The notes under the pieces are model-generated. The model was not told the DNA's origin, searched no databases, and saw only the letters and a list, made by a program, of their open reading frames with translations. Below, piece after piece: positions 25,024 to 35,086 of a stretch of 64,000 bases of DNA (the first letter of the stretch is position 1; every line of letters starts with the position of its first letter). Made by a program: the position numbers and the translations under genes. The stretch comes from DATAXP01 sp963708675 (GTDB lineage Bacteria > Planctomycetota > Planctomycetia > Pirellulales > PNKZ01), in contig CAVPTO010000003.1 in assembly GCA_963708675.1 (NCBI GenBank), positions 5,394,001-5,458,000 of the forward strand, written 5' to 3'.

Positions 25024-27062
25024 ACGACCCGCAGATAGAAGAACGCGCGGCCGCGTTGGTCGATGCGCTCGACGCTTTGCTCGATGGAACTCTCGATCCT
25101 AAACAACTATCCACTCACGCGACCTTGAATGACCCAGAACGCGCGAGCGACATTCAAGCCATTACCGCGGTGGTCGAAAGCTTGCGCGGCGAGGAGCTTC
25201 CTCCGTTCGCGCTTCCCGGATACGACATCGAATCCATCCTTGGCCATGGCGGGATGGGCGTCGTTTATCGGGCGAGACAGCAGTCGCTGAATCGTCGCGT
25301 GGCGATCAAGGTGCTTGCTCCTTGGCTCTGCGCGACGCCGGCGGCTGTGCTCCGTTTCAAGCGTGAAGCGGTACTCATCGGCATGCTCCGTCATCCGAAC
25401 ATCGTCACAGTTCTCGATGCCGGCGAAAGCGACGGTCAGCATTACATCGTGATGGAATATGTCGAAGGAAACGATCTCGCGACGCTACTCCATCAGCCGG
25501 CCGGACTGTCGCTCGAGTTCGCTCTGAAGTGCATTCGAGAGGCAGCCGTTGGCCTGGCATACGCTCACAAGCGTGGCGTACTGCATCGAGACATCAAACC
25601 TTCGAACTTGCTCTATGACGGGGCAGCGGATGTTGTGAAGGTCTCCGATCTTGGTCTCGGCCAACTCACGCAGCCTTCGATTGATTACCCAGTCAGCGCA
25701 GAGGTCTCGACTCTGGATGGTGCAGTACTCGGTACGCCCGGGTACATCGCACCTGAGTGCGCCACCGGGGCAATGCCTGCCGATGAACGTTCCGACGTAT
25801 ACGGCCTCGGCCGCACGTTGGCCCGGTTCGTCGAAGACAAGTCCACACCCATTGAATGGAACGAAACTGCACTCGCTGAATTGAACACTCAAGCACAACG
25901 CATCCGTCGTATCGTTTCGACCGCCACTGCCGCAGATCCCAGTCATCGATATCAATCGATGCAAATGTTCATCGAAGCCATCGATCGCGTCACGATGCCA
26001 GAGGTCGGGTCACGATCGACATTGCTCTCGCGCCGACGATGGGTTGGAGCGTTGTTGCTGGGACTCCTGCTTGTAACGGCAGCATCCGCATATCGGTCGA
26101 CGCTTAATTCGGCTCCATCGACTGATACGCGACACGTCGGCGCAAATGCGACGGTGACGCGTCGCACGGAGCTGCCTCTCACGAATTCCGTAGGCATGCA
26201 ACTCGTGCTTATCCCGGCGGGAGAATTCGACATGGGCACCGAGCTCACTCAAGCCGAGACAATGATCGAAGGCAGTAAGCAGAGCACGGTCACCACGGCA
26301 TTCCTCATGAGTGAAACGCCGAAGCACCGTGTCAGAATCTCGCGGCCGTTCTATCTCGCGGCGCATCCGGTGACGATCAAGCAATTCTCAGCCTTCGTCG
26401 ATGACAGCAGATATATCACCGATGCGGAGCGCGATGCCGAAGGAGGCAAAGGTTGGGTCGCAGATGTCAAATCGCATGTGAAGTCGTCCGCGGAATTCAG
26501 CTGGCGAAACACCGGATTTGAGCAGGGTCCGGATTATCCGGTGGTGAATGTGTCTTGGAACGACGCTTCTGCGTTCTGCAAGTGGCTCAGCAAGCAAGAA
26601 GGCGCCGCTTACCGGCTGCCGACCGAGGCTGAATGGGAATACGCGTGTCGAGCAGGAACGACGTCGCGATACTCTTTTGGCGATAAGCCGGCTCGTACAG
26701 ACACATTCGGTAATGTGAGAGATTCGGCATTTGCAGCAGTCGCCTCGCCCAGCGCTAGCCGGTTCCACGGAACCGACGGATACGCCTTCACTTCGCCCAT
26801 CGGAAGCTTTGAGCCGAACGCATGGGGCTTGTACGACATGCATGGCAACGTTTGGGAATGGTGCAGCGACTGGTTCGGCGACTATCCCTCTTCGGAACTC
26901 GAAATCGATCCAACGGGTCCGAGCGACGGCACGCGAAAGGTTGCTCGCGGCGGCGCGTGGAACAGCATGCCGCCTCTGTTCTCCAGCACCACCCGAGCTG
27001 GCAGCAGCGCTCCGAATTCACGTGCCTACGGAACGGGGTTTCGCGTTGCTCGCGAGCAGTGA
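25017..27062 (+). CDS. Membrane Ser/Thr protein kinase fused to a formylglycine-generating-enzyme-type domain
   Basis: The 681-aa protein has a Hanks kinase domain (about 68-330). It shows the glycine loop GHGGMGVVY, Lys98 (VAIK), catalytic Asp192 (HRDIKPSN), Asp211 in DLG (a DFG variant) and GTPGYIAPE, so it should be active. One transmembrane helix follows (about 342-360, VGALLLGLLLVTAASAY). The extracytoplasmic C-terminal domain (about 393-681) is of FGE/SUMF1 type, with VGMQLVLIPAGEFDMG, PVVNVSWNDASAFCKWLS, RLPTEAEWEYACRAGT, LYDMHGNVWEWCSDW and GFRVARE. Such domains also occur as C-type-lectin-like ligand sensors, so it may sense a periplasmic signal and pass it to the sigma factor. ATG 25017 overlaps the sigma gene. 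Confidence 0.93.
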   Translation: MLDDPQIEERAAALVDALDALLDGTLDPKQLSTHATLNDPERASDIQAITAVVESLRGEELPPFALPGYDIESILGHGGMGVVYRARQQSLNRRVAIKVLAPWLCATPAAVLRFKREAVLIGMLRHPNIVTVLDAGESDGQHYIVMEYVEGNDLATLLHQPAGLSLEFALKCIREAAVGLAYAHKRGVLHRDIKPSNLLYDGAADVVKVSDLGLGQLTQPSIDYPVSAEVSTLDGAVLGTPGYIAPECATGAMPADERSDVYGLGRTLARFVEDKSTPIEWNETALAELNTQAQRIRRIVSTATAADPSHRYQSMQMFIEAIDRVTMPEVGSRSTLLSRRRWVGALLLGLLLVTAASAYRSTLNSAPSTDTRHVGANATVTRRTELPLTNSVGMQLVLIPAGEFDMGTELTQAETMIEGSKQSTVTTAFLMSETPKHRVRISRPFYLAAHPVTIKQFSAFVDDSRYITDAERDAEGGKGWVADVKSHVKSSAEFSWRNTGFEQGPDYPVVNVSWNDASAFCKWLSKQEGAAYRLPTEAEWEYACRAGTTSRYSFGDKPARTDTFGNVRDSAFAAVASPSASRFHGTDGYAFTSPIGSFEPNAWGLYDMHGNVWEWCSDWFGDYPSSELEIDPTGPSDGTRKVARGGAWNSMPPLFSSTTRAGSSAPNSRAYGTGFRVAREQ

Positions 27063-27156
27063 TGCGAACGCATCGATAGTCCCGGTCGCTTCGCAGATGT
27101 TTCGCAACTTGACGCCGCTTATAATGGGGTGTATTTCGAAAGCCCCGCGGGTGTTC

Positions 27157-29126
27157 ATGAGCCGCTTCCTTCTGACGATCGCGATACTCGGCTTCGGCGC
27201 GTGGTCCAAGCGGCCGAGCCTGTGGACTTCGCGCATGATATTGCGCCGATCATCAAGCGCCGCTGCGCTTCGTGTCACACCGATGGCACGTACAAAGGTT
27301 CGCTGTCGCTCGACACGCGCAAGGCGCTGCTCCAGTCGGGGGCGGTCGTCGCCGGTCATTCCGAACAGAGCGACCTGCTCCAGCGGATCACTGCCAACGA
27401 CCCCGACACGCGAATGCCTCCCAAGGGCAAACGCATTCCCGCTCGTGAAGTTGCGCTCGTGAAACGCTGGATCGACGAAGGCGCCCCCTGGCCTGCTGAC
27501 ATCACGTTCAAGCAAGACGAATACGTCGCGCCGTTGCGGCCACGCAAGGTCGAACTGCCGCCGTCCCGGCCGGGGCTCGAACATCCGATCGACAGCATTT
27601 TGGCCGAGTATTTTCGCAAGCAGAAGGTGACGCCGACCGAGCCGCTCGACGACGTGGCGTTCATCCGTCGCGTGTATCTGGACATCGTAGGGCTGCTGCC
27701 GCCGATGGACGAACTGAACCGGTTCGTGGAATCGCGCGAAGTCGACAAGCGAAAAGCTCTCGTCGATCGGCTGCTTGCCGACAACACGGCCTACGCTGAC
27801 CACTGGCTGTCGTTCTGGAACGACTTGCTGCGGAACGACTATCGCGGCACGGGCTTCACCGATGGCGGGCGTGTCCAAATCACGGCGTGGCTGTATCAAT
27901 CGTTGCTGGCGAACAAACGCTACGACGAATTCGTTCGCGAGTTGATCAGCCCCGACGAGGCGTCGTCGGGATTCGTGTATGGAATCAAGTGGCGTGGCCG
28001 CGTGAATGCCAGCCAGGTGCGCGAGATTCAGTTCTCGCAGAACGTGTCGCAGGTGTTCTTCGGCATCAACATGAAGTGCGCGTCGTGCCACGATAGCTTC
28101 ATCGATCGCTGGAAGCTCGAACAAGCCTACGCGTTGGCGGCTGTGGTCGCGGACGAACCCTTGGAGATTCACCGCTGCGACAAGGCGACCGGCAAGATGG
28201 CGGTCGCGGGTTTCTTGTGGCCTGAGTTGGGATCGATCGACTCGACCGCGCCGAAGGAACAGCGACTCGAGCAACTCGCGGGCCTGATCACGCATCCCGA
28301 GAACGGCCGATTCCAACGCACGATCGTCAATCGCATTTGGCAACGTCTCATGGGGCGCGGCATCGTGCATCCGGTCGACGTGATGGCCAATCGGCCGTGG
28401 AATGACGACGTGCTCGACTACCTGGCGAACTATCTCGTTGAGAACGAATACGACCTGAAGCGGCTCATTGCTCACATCGTCGCGTCGAGAGCCTATCAAT
28501 CGCAAGTTGCGACCGAAGACGACGATGCGGCAGGGGACTTCGTCTTCCGCGGGCCATCGCTCAAACGCATGACGGCCGAACAGTTCGTTGACGCAGCGTG
28601 GTCGATCACCGGCCTGTGGCCTACGAAGCTCGTCGCGCCGATCTACACAGGCATGGCACAATCGCCGAAGAAAAAGAACGCCCCCGCATCAACACCCGAA
28701 GAGAAAGAGGCGCAGGACGAAATCAAGAAGGCGGCGGCGAAAGCTCACGCCGCGCGTGAAGTGCCATTCCGTGCGTCGTTGGTGAACTCCGATTTGCTGA
28801 TGCGATCGCTAGGCCGGCCGAATCGTGAGCAAGTCGTCACGACGCGGCCCGAGGATTTAACGACGTTGCAGGCGCTCGACTTGTCGAATGGCGAGATTCT
28901 CGCCGACCTGGTTGCACAAGGCGCCGCAAAGATTCTCAGCGCGAAACCGCAAGCGAGTGGGCAGGATCTCATCGAACAGATTTACCTCGAAGCGTTGAGT
29001 CGCAAGCCGAGCGATGACGAGCGCGGCATCGCGATGGAAATCGTCGGTGAGAAGCCGACGGCCGAAGGTCTGGCAGACTTTCTGTGGACGGTGTTGATGC
29101 TGCCCGAGTTTCAGTTGATTCGGTAA
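27157..29126 (+). CDS. Cytochrome-type DUF1549/DUF1553 protein; signal peptide displaced by a frameshift
   Basis: The main domains lie in one frame. They are a haem motif CASCHTDG with PIIKRR before it (near residue 30), MPPKGKRI, DUF1549 (FIRRVYLDIVGLLPP) with a second CASCHDSF, and DUF1553 (RTIVNRIWQRLMGRGIVHP) to the end. The natural start appears to be ATG 27157, which gives a fine signal peptide, MSRFLLTIAILGFG. Its frame must shift at about 27196-27201 to reach VVQAAEPVDFAHDI. Removing GC from GGCGCG there gives a 655-aa exported protein. Read without correction, the frame opens only at GTG 27129 and has no signal peptide. The partner DUF1501 gene starts 17 bases downstream. Confidence 0.88.
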
Positions 29127-29142
29127 CTGGTGAGATTGGGTT

Positions 29143-30579
29143 ATGTCGATCGATACATCACATTGGACGCGTCGCGACTTTCTGCGTGCGACGAGCGCTG
29201 CGGCGGCCACGACGCTCGCCGGCGGTGAGGCTCGACTGTCGGCGGCTCACGAAGCGGTCGAACATCCGAAGCCGACGGCCGACACGGTCATCGTGCTGTG
29301 GATGGCCGGCGGCATGGCGGCGCCGGAGACGTTCGACCCTAAGCGGTACACGCCTTTCGAAGTGGGCACTGCGGTCGACGGCATTCTCAGCACGTTCCCG
29401 TCGATCGACACGGTTGTCGACGGCGTGAAGATTTCCGAAGGGCTGGAAAACGTCGCGCAGGTACTCGATCGAGGCACGCTCATCCGTTCGCACGTGGTGG
29501 CCGACCTCGGCACGATTCTCCACTCGCGGCATCAATATCATTGGCACACGGGCTACGTTCCGCCGCAAACGGTTGCCGCTCCGCACATTGGTTCGTGGAT
29601 CTCCAAAGTTCGCGGCCCCAACAACCCCGCCATCCCCGCGTTCATCAACATCGGGCAACGGTTGGAAGGCGTCGGCGAATCGGAGGAGTTGAAGGCATTC
29701 ACGACCGCGGGTTTCTTCGGCAGCGAGTTCGGGCCGTTCAATCTGCCATATCCCGAAGACGCCGCGGCGGCGGTGCGTCCACCGAAAGGTATGACGCCCG
29801 AACGATTCGAGACGCGGCAGAAACGCTTCCGTGAACTCATCGAGCACAGCCCGATCGGATCGCTCGCCAGCGACTATCACCAGGAGTCGATGCTGCGTTC
29901 GATCGAGAACGCGCACCGACTGCTCAACTCTCCGGAGCGCGACGCTTTTGATCTGGCGAAGGAGCCAAAGGAAAGCTTCAACTGTTACAACACGGGACGC
30001 TTCGGTCTCGGCTGCCTGCTCGCTCGACGTTTGACGGAAGCCGGCGCGCGGTACATCGAAGTCACGACCGAGTACGTGCCGTTTTTGAGTTGGGACACGC
30101 ACGAGAATGGTCACGCCACGCTTGTCGACATGAAGAAGCAGATCGATCGGCCGATCGCACAGCTCATTCTCGATCTTGAGCAACGCGGGTTGCTCGATCG
30201 CACGCTCGTGGTGTTGGCCAGCGAGTTCAGTCGCGACATGATGATTGAAGGCGTGCCGGGCAGCGAGGCCCGCGACCAATCGCGCGCGAAGACCGACTTT
30301 TTGCAAGAACCGAAGCACTACGGCTTGCATCGGCACTTCACGGGTTCGGGTTGCGTGTTGCTCTTCGGCGGAGGTGTGAAACGCGGCCAGTTGTACGGCG
30401 AAACCGCTGACGAACGTCCGTTGATCGTGACGAAAAATCCTGTGACGATCACCGACCTGCACGCGACGATGTTCACCGCGATGGGCGTCTCGCCGAAGAC
30501 CGCCTTCGACGTCGAGAAGCGCCCGTTCTACGCAACCGACGACGGCAAGGGCCGCCCGATTCGCGAGTTGTTCGCGTGA
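29143..30579 (+). CDS. DUF1501 Tat-exported protein
   Basis: The 478-aa protein has a twin-arginine-like signal (WTRRDFLRATSAAAATTLAGG). The body is the DUF1501 fold, related to the alkaline-phosphatase/sulfatase superfamily. It shows VIVLWMAGGMAAPETFDPK, a long middle with CYNTGRFGLGCLLARRLTEAGARYIEV, LSWDTHENGH, LVVLASEFSRD and TDLHATMFTAMGV. It follows the DUF1549/DUF1553 gene by 17 bases, the usual pairing in planctomycetes. The pair is often assumed to act on complex extracellular substrates, but no activity is proven. Compared with the second copy (40446) the common DTHxN motif reads DTHENG here. Confidence 0.92.
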   Translation: MSIDTSHWTRRDFLRATSAAAATTLAGGEARLSAAHEAVEHPKPTADTVIVLWMAGGMAAPETFDPKRYTPFEVGTAVDGILSTFPSIDTVVDGVKISEGLENVAQVLDRGTLIRSHVVADLGTILHSRHQYHWHTGYVPPQTVAAPHIGSWISKVRGPNNPAIPAFINIGQRLEGVGESEELKAFTTAGFFGSEFGPFNLPYPEDAAAAVRPPKGMTPERFETRQKRFRELIEHSPIGSLASDYHQESMLRSIENAHRLLNSPERDAFDLAKEPKESFNCYNTGRFGLGCLLARRLTEAGARYIEVTTEYVPFLSWDTHENGHATLVDMKKQIDRPIAQLILDLEQRGLLDRTLVVLASEFSRDMMIEGVPGSEARDQSRAKTDFLQEPKHYGLHRHFTGSGCVLLFGGGVKRGQLYGETADERPLIVTKNPVTITDLHATMFTAMGVSPKTAFDVEKRPFYATDDGKGRPIRELFA

Positions 30580-30778
30580 TCGACGACCTCGGCCGATGAC
30601 ATCGCTCGAGTTCGCGCCTGAGCGCGTCTCATGCCTCATTCCGATGCGACGGCCGCCTTTCGTATCTTTGGCCTGAGCTTGGGCCTGCGAATTGCGGTAA
30701 TGCCCGCCTGATACGCCTTGCACGCCGGCGATATAATGCAAAGTTCGCCGCAGTTGACCCTACCTGAAGAGTTGACGC

Positions 30779-33700
30779 ATGCCTGACCGAGAAGATTCCA
30801 AGCCCCTGGACGCGCTTTATGGTTTCGGCCTGCCGATCGGCCTGTCAGTGGTGCTTCTGGTGTTCATTGTCGGCAGCGGCGTTTTGTATCTGAACACGCG
30901 AACATTGCTCGACAATTCAGAGCTTATTCAGCACACGCATCACGTTTTGTCGTCTCTCGACCGTGTGATCTCGCTAGCGAAAGACGCGGAAACCGGGCAG
31001 CGCGGGTTTTTGATCACCGGTGACGCGCGCTATTTGGCTCCCTACGACAACGCGATTGAACAAATCAACGAGCAGATCGACGAAGTTGAGCAACTCACGA
31101 GTGACAATCCCGATCAGCAAGCCAGAATTCCTGCCTTGCGGACGGGGATCACACTCAAGTTGCGAGAGCTTGGCGAGACAATCGCTCTCCGTCGCGATGG
31201 CGGTTTCGATGCTGCGCGCGATGTTGTCATCACCGATCGCGGCAAGGAGGCTATGGATGACATTCGGTCGCAAGTGCAAGTCATGCAGGACGAAGAGCGA
31301 TCGCTGCGCAATCAACGCATGGCCGAAATGGAGAACGCCTATAGCACGACCGTGACGACGATTCTGCTCACGGGCGCCGTGGGCGTGCTCGTTTCGCTGA
31401 CGGTGGCCTACTTGTTGCGACAAGCGGCCATCACTCGCAGCGGGCAAGAGTGGCTGCAGTCGGGACAGATTCGACTTAACGAAGTCATGGCCGGCGATCA
31501 GTCGATGGACGAACTCGGCCAAAACATCTTGCGTTTCTTGGCCGAGCATCTCGATGCTCATGCCGCTGCAATGTTCATCACCGACGGCGGTGTGCATCGT
31601 CGTGTCGCTAGCTACGGCGTGCCCAACGGACCCGGGACCCCCGAGGTCGTAGCGGCCGGCGAGGGACTCATCGGGCAATCGTTCCGAGATCGTCGCACGT
31701 TCGTACTTCAGGAGGTGCCGAAAGGTTATCTCGAACTCGGTTCGGGGCTTGGGCAAGGCGTGCCTCGGCAGTTGCTAATCGCCCCAGCGACCGAAGGCGG
31801 AGACGTGAATGCGGTGCTCGAGTTTGGCTTCATGCATGCATTGTATCCGTTGGCGACCGAGTACTTCGAGCGCGTGTCGGAGTCCATCGGCGCAGCCGTT
31901 CGCTCGGTACGCTATCGCGCCGAGCTACAAAATTTTCTCGAAGAGACACAGCGGCAGGCCGAAGAGTTGCAAGCCCAAAGCGAGGAGCTTCGCGTCTCGA
32001 ACGAGGAACTCGAAGAGCAAAGTCGCGCGATTCGCGAATCGCAGAATCGCTTGGAGAATCAACAGGCCGAGCTCGAGCAAACGAATTTGCAGTTGGAAGC
32101 CCAAGCCCGCGAGCTCGAATCGCAGCGCGATGTCGTCACTCGCGTGAACACGGCCCTCAACGCGCAAGCCCGCGATTTAGAACAAGCGAGCCGCTATAAG
32201 TCAGACTTCCTCGCCAACATGTCGCACGAGTTGCGCACTCCGCTGAACTCGTCGCTGATTCTGGCAAAGTTGTTGGCCGACAATGCCCAAGGCAACCTCA
32301 CCGACGAACAGGTGCAATTTGCCGAAACGATTCGCACCGCGGGCAACGACCTGCTGGCGCTGATCAACGACATTCTGGACCTGTCGAAGATCGAAGCCGG
32401 CCACATGGAGCTGCATATCGAGCCGGTGCGACTGTCGCGGCTTGTCGAAGATATGACTCGCACGTTCGGGCCGGTTGCGAAGCAACGTGGACTGAAGTTC
32501 ATCGCCCATTGCACAGTCGACTCCCCCGAAACGATGCAAACCGATCGTCAGCGTATTGAACAGATCTTGAAGAATCTGTTGTCGAACGCGTTGAAGTTCA
32601 CCGAGGAAGGTGAAGTCGAGCTGACCGTAAGTCGCGCAGACGATGGACGCATCGCTCTGGCGGTTCGCGACACCGGCATCGGCGTTCCCGAGGACAAGCA
32701 GAAGCTCATCTTCGAGGCATTTCGCCAGGCCGATGGAACGACCAACCGCAAGTACGGCGGCACAGGGTTGGGCCTCTCAATCTCGCGACAACTAGCGACG
32801 CTGCTCGGCGGCGAGGTCCGGCTAACGAGCAAGCCGGGCCACGGTAGCACGTTTACCCTCGTGCTCCCCGAGGTCCACACGGCTACGGCGTCGACGCAGT
32901 CGTCATCTACTTCGCAGACGTCATCTACTTCAATGCAAGCGGGCGAAGCAGCGTCGGAGCCGACATCGTATGAACCGCTCGCGCCGTCGCGCAGATCGGG
33001 CATCAAGGATCGCATTGCGACGCGCCAGGTCGACGATGACCGCGACAGTCTGACGAGCGTTACGCGCATCATTCTCGTCGTGGAAGACGACGAGCCGTTC
33101 GCACGCATCCTGCGCGACCTTGCTCACGAGATGGACTTTCAGTGCCTGGTCGCCACGACGGCCGAGGCGGCATTCGAGCTGGCCGTCGAGCACACGCCGA
33201 GCGCCGTGATCCTTGACGTGGGGTTGCCGGACCATTCGGGTCTGTGGGTGCTCGATCGTTTGAAGCACGATCGACGCACGCGGCATATTCCTGTGCATGT
33301 CGTTTCTGCCAGCGACAATGCAAAGCCGGCGCTGTCGCTGGGCGCCGTGGGCCATTTGCTCAAACCGGTCGATCGTGAGCGGCTGATCGTAGCGTTTCAA
33401 GATTTGGAGAGCCGGCTCGAGCAGCGCGTTGGCCGTGTGCTGTTGGTCGAGGACGATCCGGTGCAACTCGACAGCCTCCGCAAGCTGCTTGGCTCGCAAG
33501 ACGTCGAGACGATTGGCGCGTCGACTGCGGTCGAGTGCCTGGCCCGGCTCAAGAGCGAAACCTTCGATTGCATGGTTCTCGACCTGTCGCTTCCCGACGC
33601 TTCGGGGCACGCGCTGCTAGAGACACTCAGTCGCGAAGATGCCTATTCGTTTCCGCCCGTGATCGTGTACACCGGTCGCGACTTGTCGCCCGATGAAGAG

Positions 33701-34246
33701 CAACGCCTGCGGCGATATTCGCAGTCGATCATCATCAAGGGCGCGAAATCGCCCGAGCGGCTGCTGGACGAAATTACGCTGTTCTTGCACAAAGTGGTGT
33801 CTGACCTGCCGGCTGAACAGGCACGCATGCTCGAGAAGGCACGCAGCCGCGACTCGGCGATCGAGGGTCGTCGCATACTTGTGGTCGAAGACGACGTGCG
33901 GAACGTCTTCGCGCTGACGAGCGTGCTCGAACCCCGCGGGGCCATCGTGCAGATCGCACGCAACGGGCGAGAGGCACTCGACAAACTTGCGGAAGCACAA
34001 AAGTCCGGCGAACCTGTCGACCTTGTGCTGATGGATGTCATGATGCCGGAGATGGACGGCATTACCGCCGTGCGCGAACTTCGCAAACGCTCCGAATGGA
34101 AGAAGATGCCTGTCATCATGCTTACCGCCAAGGCGATGAAGGACGATCAGGAACAATGTCTCGTCGCCGGGGCGAGTGACTATATGGCCAAGCCTCTCGA
34201 CGTCGAGAAACTGCTTTCGCTCATTCGAGTATGGATCCCTCGTTGA
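30779..34246 (+). CDS. CHASE3-GAF hybrid histidine kinase with three receiver domains
   Basis: The 1155-aa protein has a transmembrane helix (about 17-40), then a periplasmic CHASE3 sensor (TGQRGFLITGDARYLAPYDNAI). A second helix (about 187-212) leads to a GAF-like domain (about 240-385) and a coiled coil (about 385-465). HisKA follows with His483 (NMSHELRTPLNSS), then the ATPase domain (NLLSNALKFT, DTGIGVP, GGTGLGLSIS). Three receivers follow, with Asp813 (VILDVGLPDHSG), Asp935 (VLDLSLPDASG) and Asp1086 (LMDVMMPEMDG). The third is the most canonical. The stop overlaps the CheR start by 16 bases, so this is the first gene of a signalling operon. It is probably a stress or light-type phosphorelay, since no chemoreceptor is present. 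Confidence 0.94.
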   Translation: MPDREDSKPLDALYGFGLPIGLSVVLLVFIVGSGVLYLNTRTLLDNSELIQHTHHVLSSLDRVISLAKDAETGQRGFLITGDARYLAPYDNAIEQINEQIDEVEQLTSDNPDQQARIPALRTGITLKLRELGETIALRRDGGFDAARDVVITDRGKEAMDDIRSQVQVMQDEERSLRNQRMAEMENAYSTTVTTILLTGAVGVLVSLTVAYLLRQAAITRSGQEWLQSGQIRLNEVMAGDQSMDELGQNILRFLAEHLDAHAAAMFITDGGVHRRVASYGVPNGPGTPEVVAAGEGLIGQSFRDRRTFVLQEVPKGYLELGSGLGQGVPRQLLIAPATEGGDVNAVLEFGFMHALYPLATEYFERVSESIGAAVRSVRYRAELQNFLEETQRQAEELQAQSEELRVSNEELEEQSRAIRESQNRLENQQAELEQTNLQLEAQARELESQRDVVTRVNTALNAQARDLEQASRYKSDFLANMSHELRTPLNSSLILAKLLADNAQGNLTDEQVQFAETIRTAGNDLLALINDILDLSKIEAGHMELHIEPVRLSRLVEDMTRTFGPVAKQRGLKFIAHCTVDSPETMQTDRQRIEQILKNLLSNALKFTEEGEVELTVSRADDGRIALAVRDTGIGVPEDKQKLIFEAFRQADGTTNRKYGGTGLGLSISRQLATLLGGEVRLTSKPGHGSTFTLVLPEVHTATASTQSSSTSQTSSTSMQAGEAASEPTSYEPLAPSRRSGIKDRIATRQVDDDRDSLTSVTRIILVVEDDEPFARILRDLAHEMDFQCLVATTAEAAFELAVEHTPSAVILDVGLPDHSGLWVLDRLKHDRRTRHIPVHVVSASDNAKPALSLGAVGHLLKPVDRERLIVAFQDLESRLEQRVGRVLLVEDDPVQLDSLRKLLGSQDVETIGASTAVECLARLKSETFDCMVLDLSLPDASGHALLETLSREDAYSFPPVIVYTGRDLSPDEEQRLRRYSQSIIIKGAKSPERLLDEITLFLHKVVSDLPAEQARMLEKARSRDSAIEGRRILVVEDDVRNVFALTSVLEPRGAIVQIARNGREALDKLAEAQKSGEPVDLVLMDVMMPEMDGITAVRELRKRSEWKKMPVIMLTAKAMKDDQEQCLVAGASDYMAKPLDVEKLLSLIRVWIPR

Positions 34247-35086
34247 ATCAGAAGCTGACCGTGGATGACGCGACCGACGAGATCGAACTGCGCTTGTTGC
34301 TCGACGCCATTTTTCATCGCTACCACTACGATTTCCGTGGCTATGCGATGGCCTCGCTGCGACGTCGCTTGAAGCAAGCTCGCGAACGGTTCGACTGCCA
34401 CACGTACTCGCAACTACAAGATCGGCTGTTGCGTGACGATTCGATGCTGCCGAAGCTGTTGGCCTACCTGACGGTCCAGGTGACCGACCTGTTTCGCGAC
34501 CCGCATTACTTTCAAACAATCCGCGAGTCGGTCGTCCCGTACCTGAGGACCTACCCGTCGTTGAAGATTTGGATCGCAGGCTGTAGCACGGGAGAAGAGC
34601 TTTATTCGCTCGCCATCCTATTGCGTGAAGAAGGCCTGGAAGATCGCGCGATGCTTTACGGCACCGACATCAATCCCGAGGCGCTACGCCGTGCCGAGGC
34701 CGGCGTGTACGAAGTGGATCGAATGGCACAGTTCACTGAGAATCATCGGCTCTCCGGCGCCAAGACATCGCTGTCCGATTACTACACGGCGGCGTATGGC
34801 GCGGCGGTCTTGGATAAATCATTGCGTCGCCGAGCCGTCTTCTCCGACCACAGCCTGGTCACCGATTCCGTATTCGCCGAGATGCATCTTATCTCGTGTC
34901 GCAACGTGCTGATTTACTTCGATCGCGAAATGCAAGATCGCGCGGTGGGGTTGTTCAAGGACGCGCTCGTGCCTAGCGGGTTCTTAGGCATCGGCGCGAA
35001 GGAAAGCCTGATGTTTTCCGAACATGCACAGGCCTTTAGCGTCTTTTCGCGATGCGCACATCTATCGCAAGCGAGGCCCAGGATGA
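34231..35086 (+). CDS. cheR: CheR-type protein methyltransferase (frameshift near its end)
   Basis: The start ATG 34231 overlaps the upstream kinase gene. The CheR fold shows an N-terminal helical domain (FHRYHYDFRGYAMASLRRRL) and the SAM-binding segment LKIWIAGCSTGEELYSLAIL. YGTDINPEALRRA and LISCRNVLIYFDREMQ follow. After VPSGFLGIGAKESL the open frame continues into a CheB domain, giving a false 416-aa fusion. Removing one T from the T-run at 35043-35046 gives the normal CheR end (VFRDAHIYRKRGPG) and a stop at 35084-35086. That makes CheR 284 aa, with an ATGA overlap to cheB. The methyl-accepting partner is not encoded nearby. Receptors or the hybrid kinases themselves may be the targets. 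Confidence 0.85.

Noticed and set aside
27018..28661. 547-codon open frame on the minus strand
   Set aside because: It is antisense to the DUF1549/DUF1553 gene and its product is Arg/Val-rich with no domain. High GC and codon bias leave such frames open.
29158..30741. 527-codon open frame on the minus strand
   Set aside because: It is antisense to the DUF1501 gene, with no recognisable domain and a Tat-type gene on the other strand.
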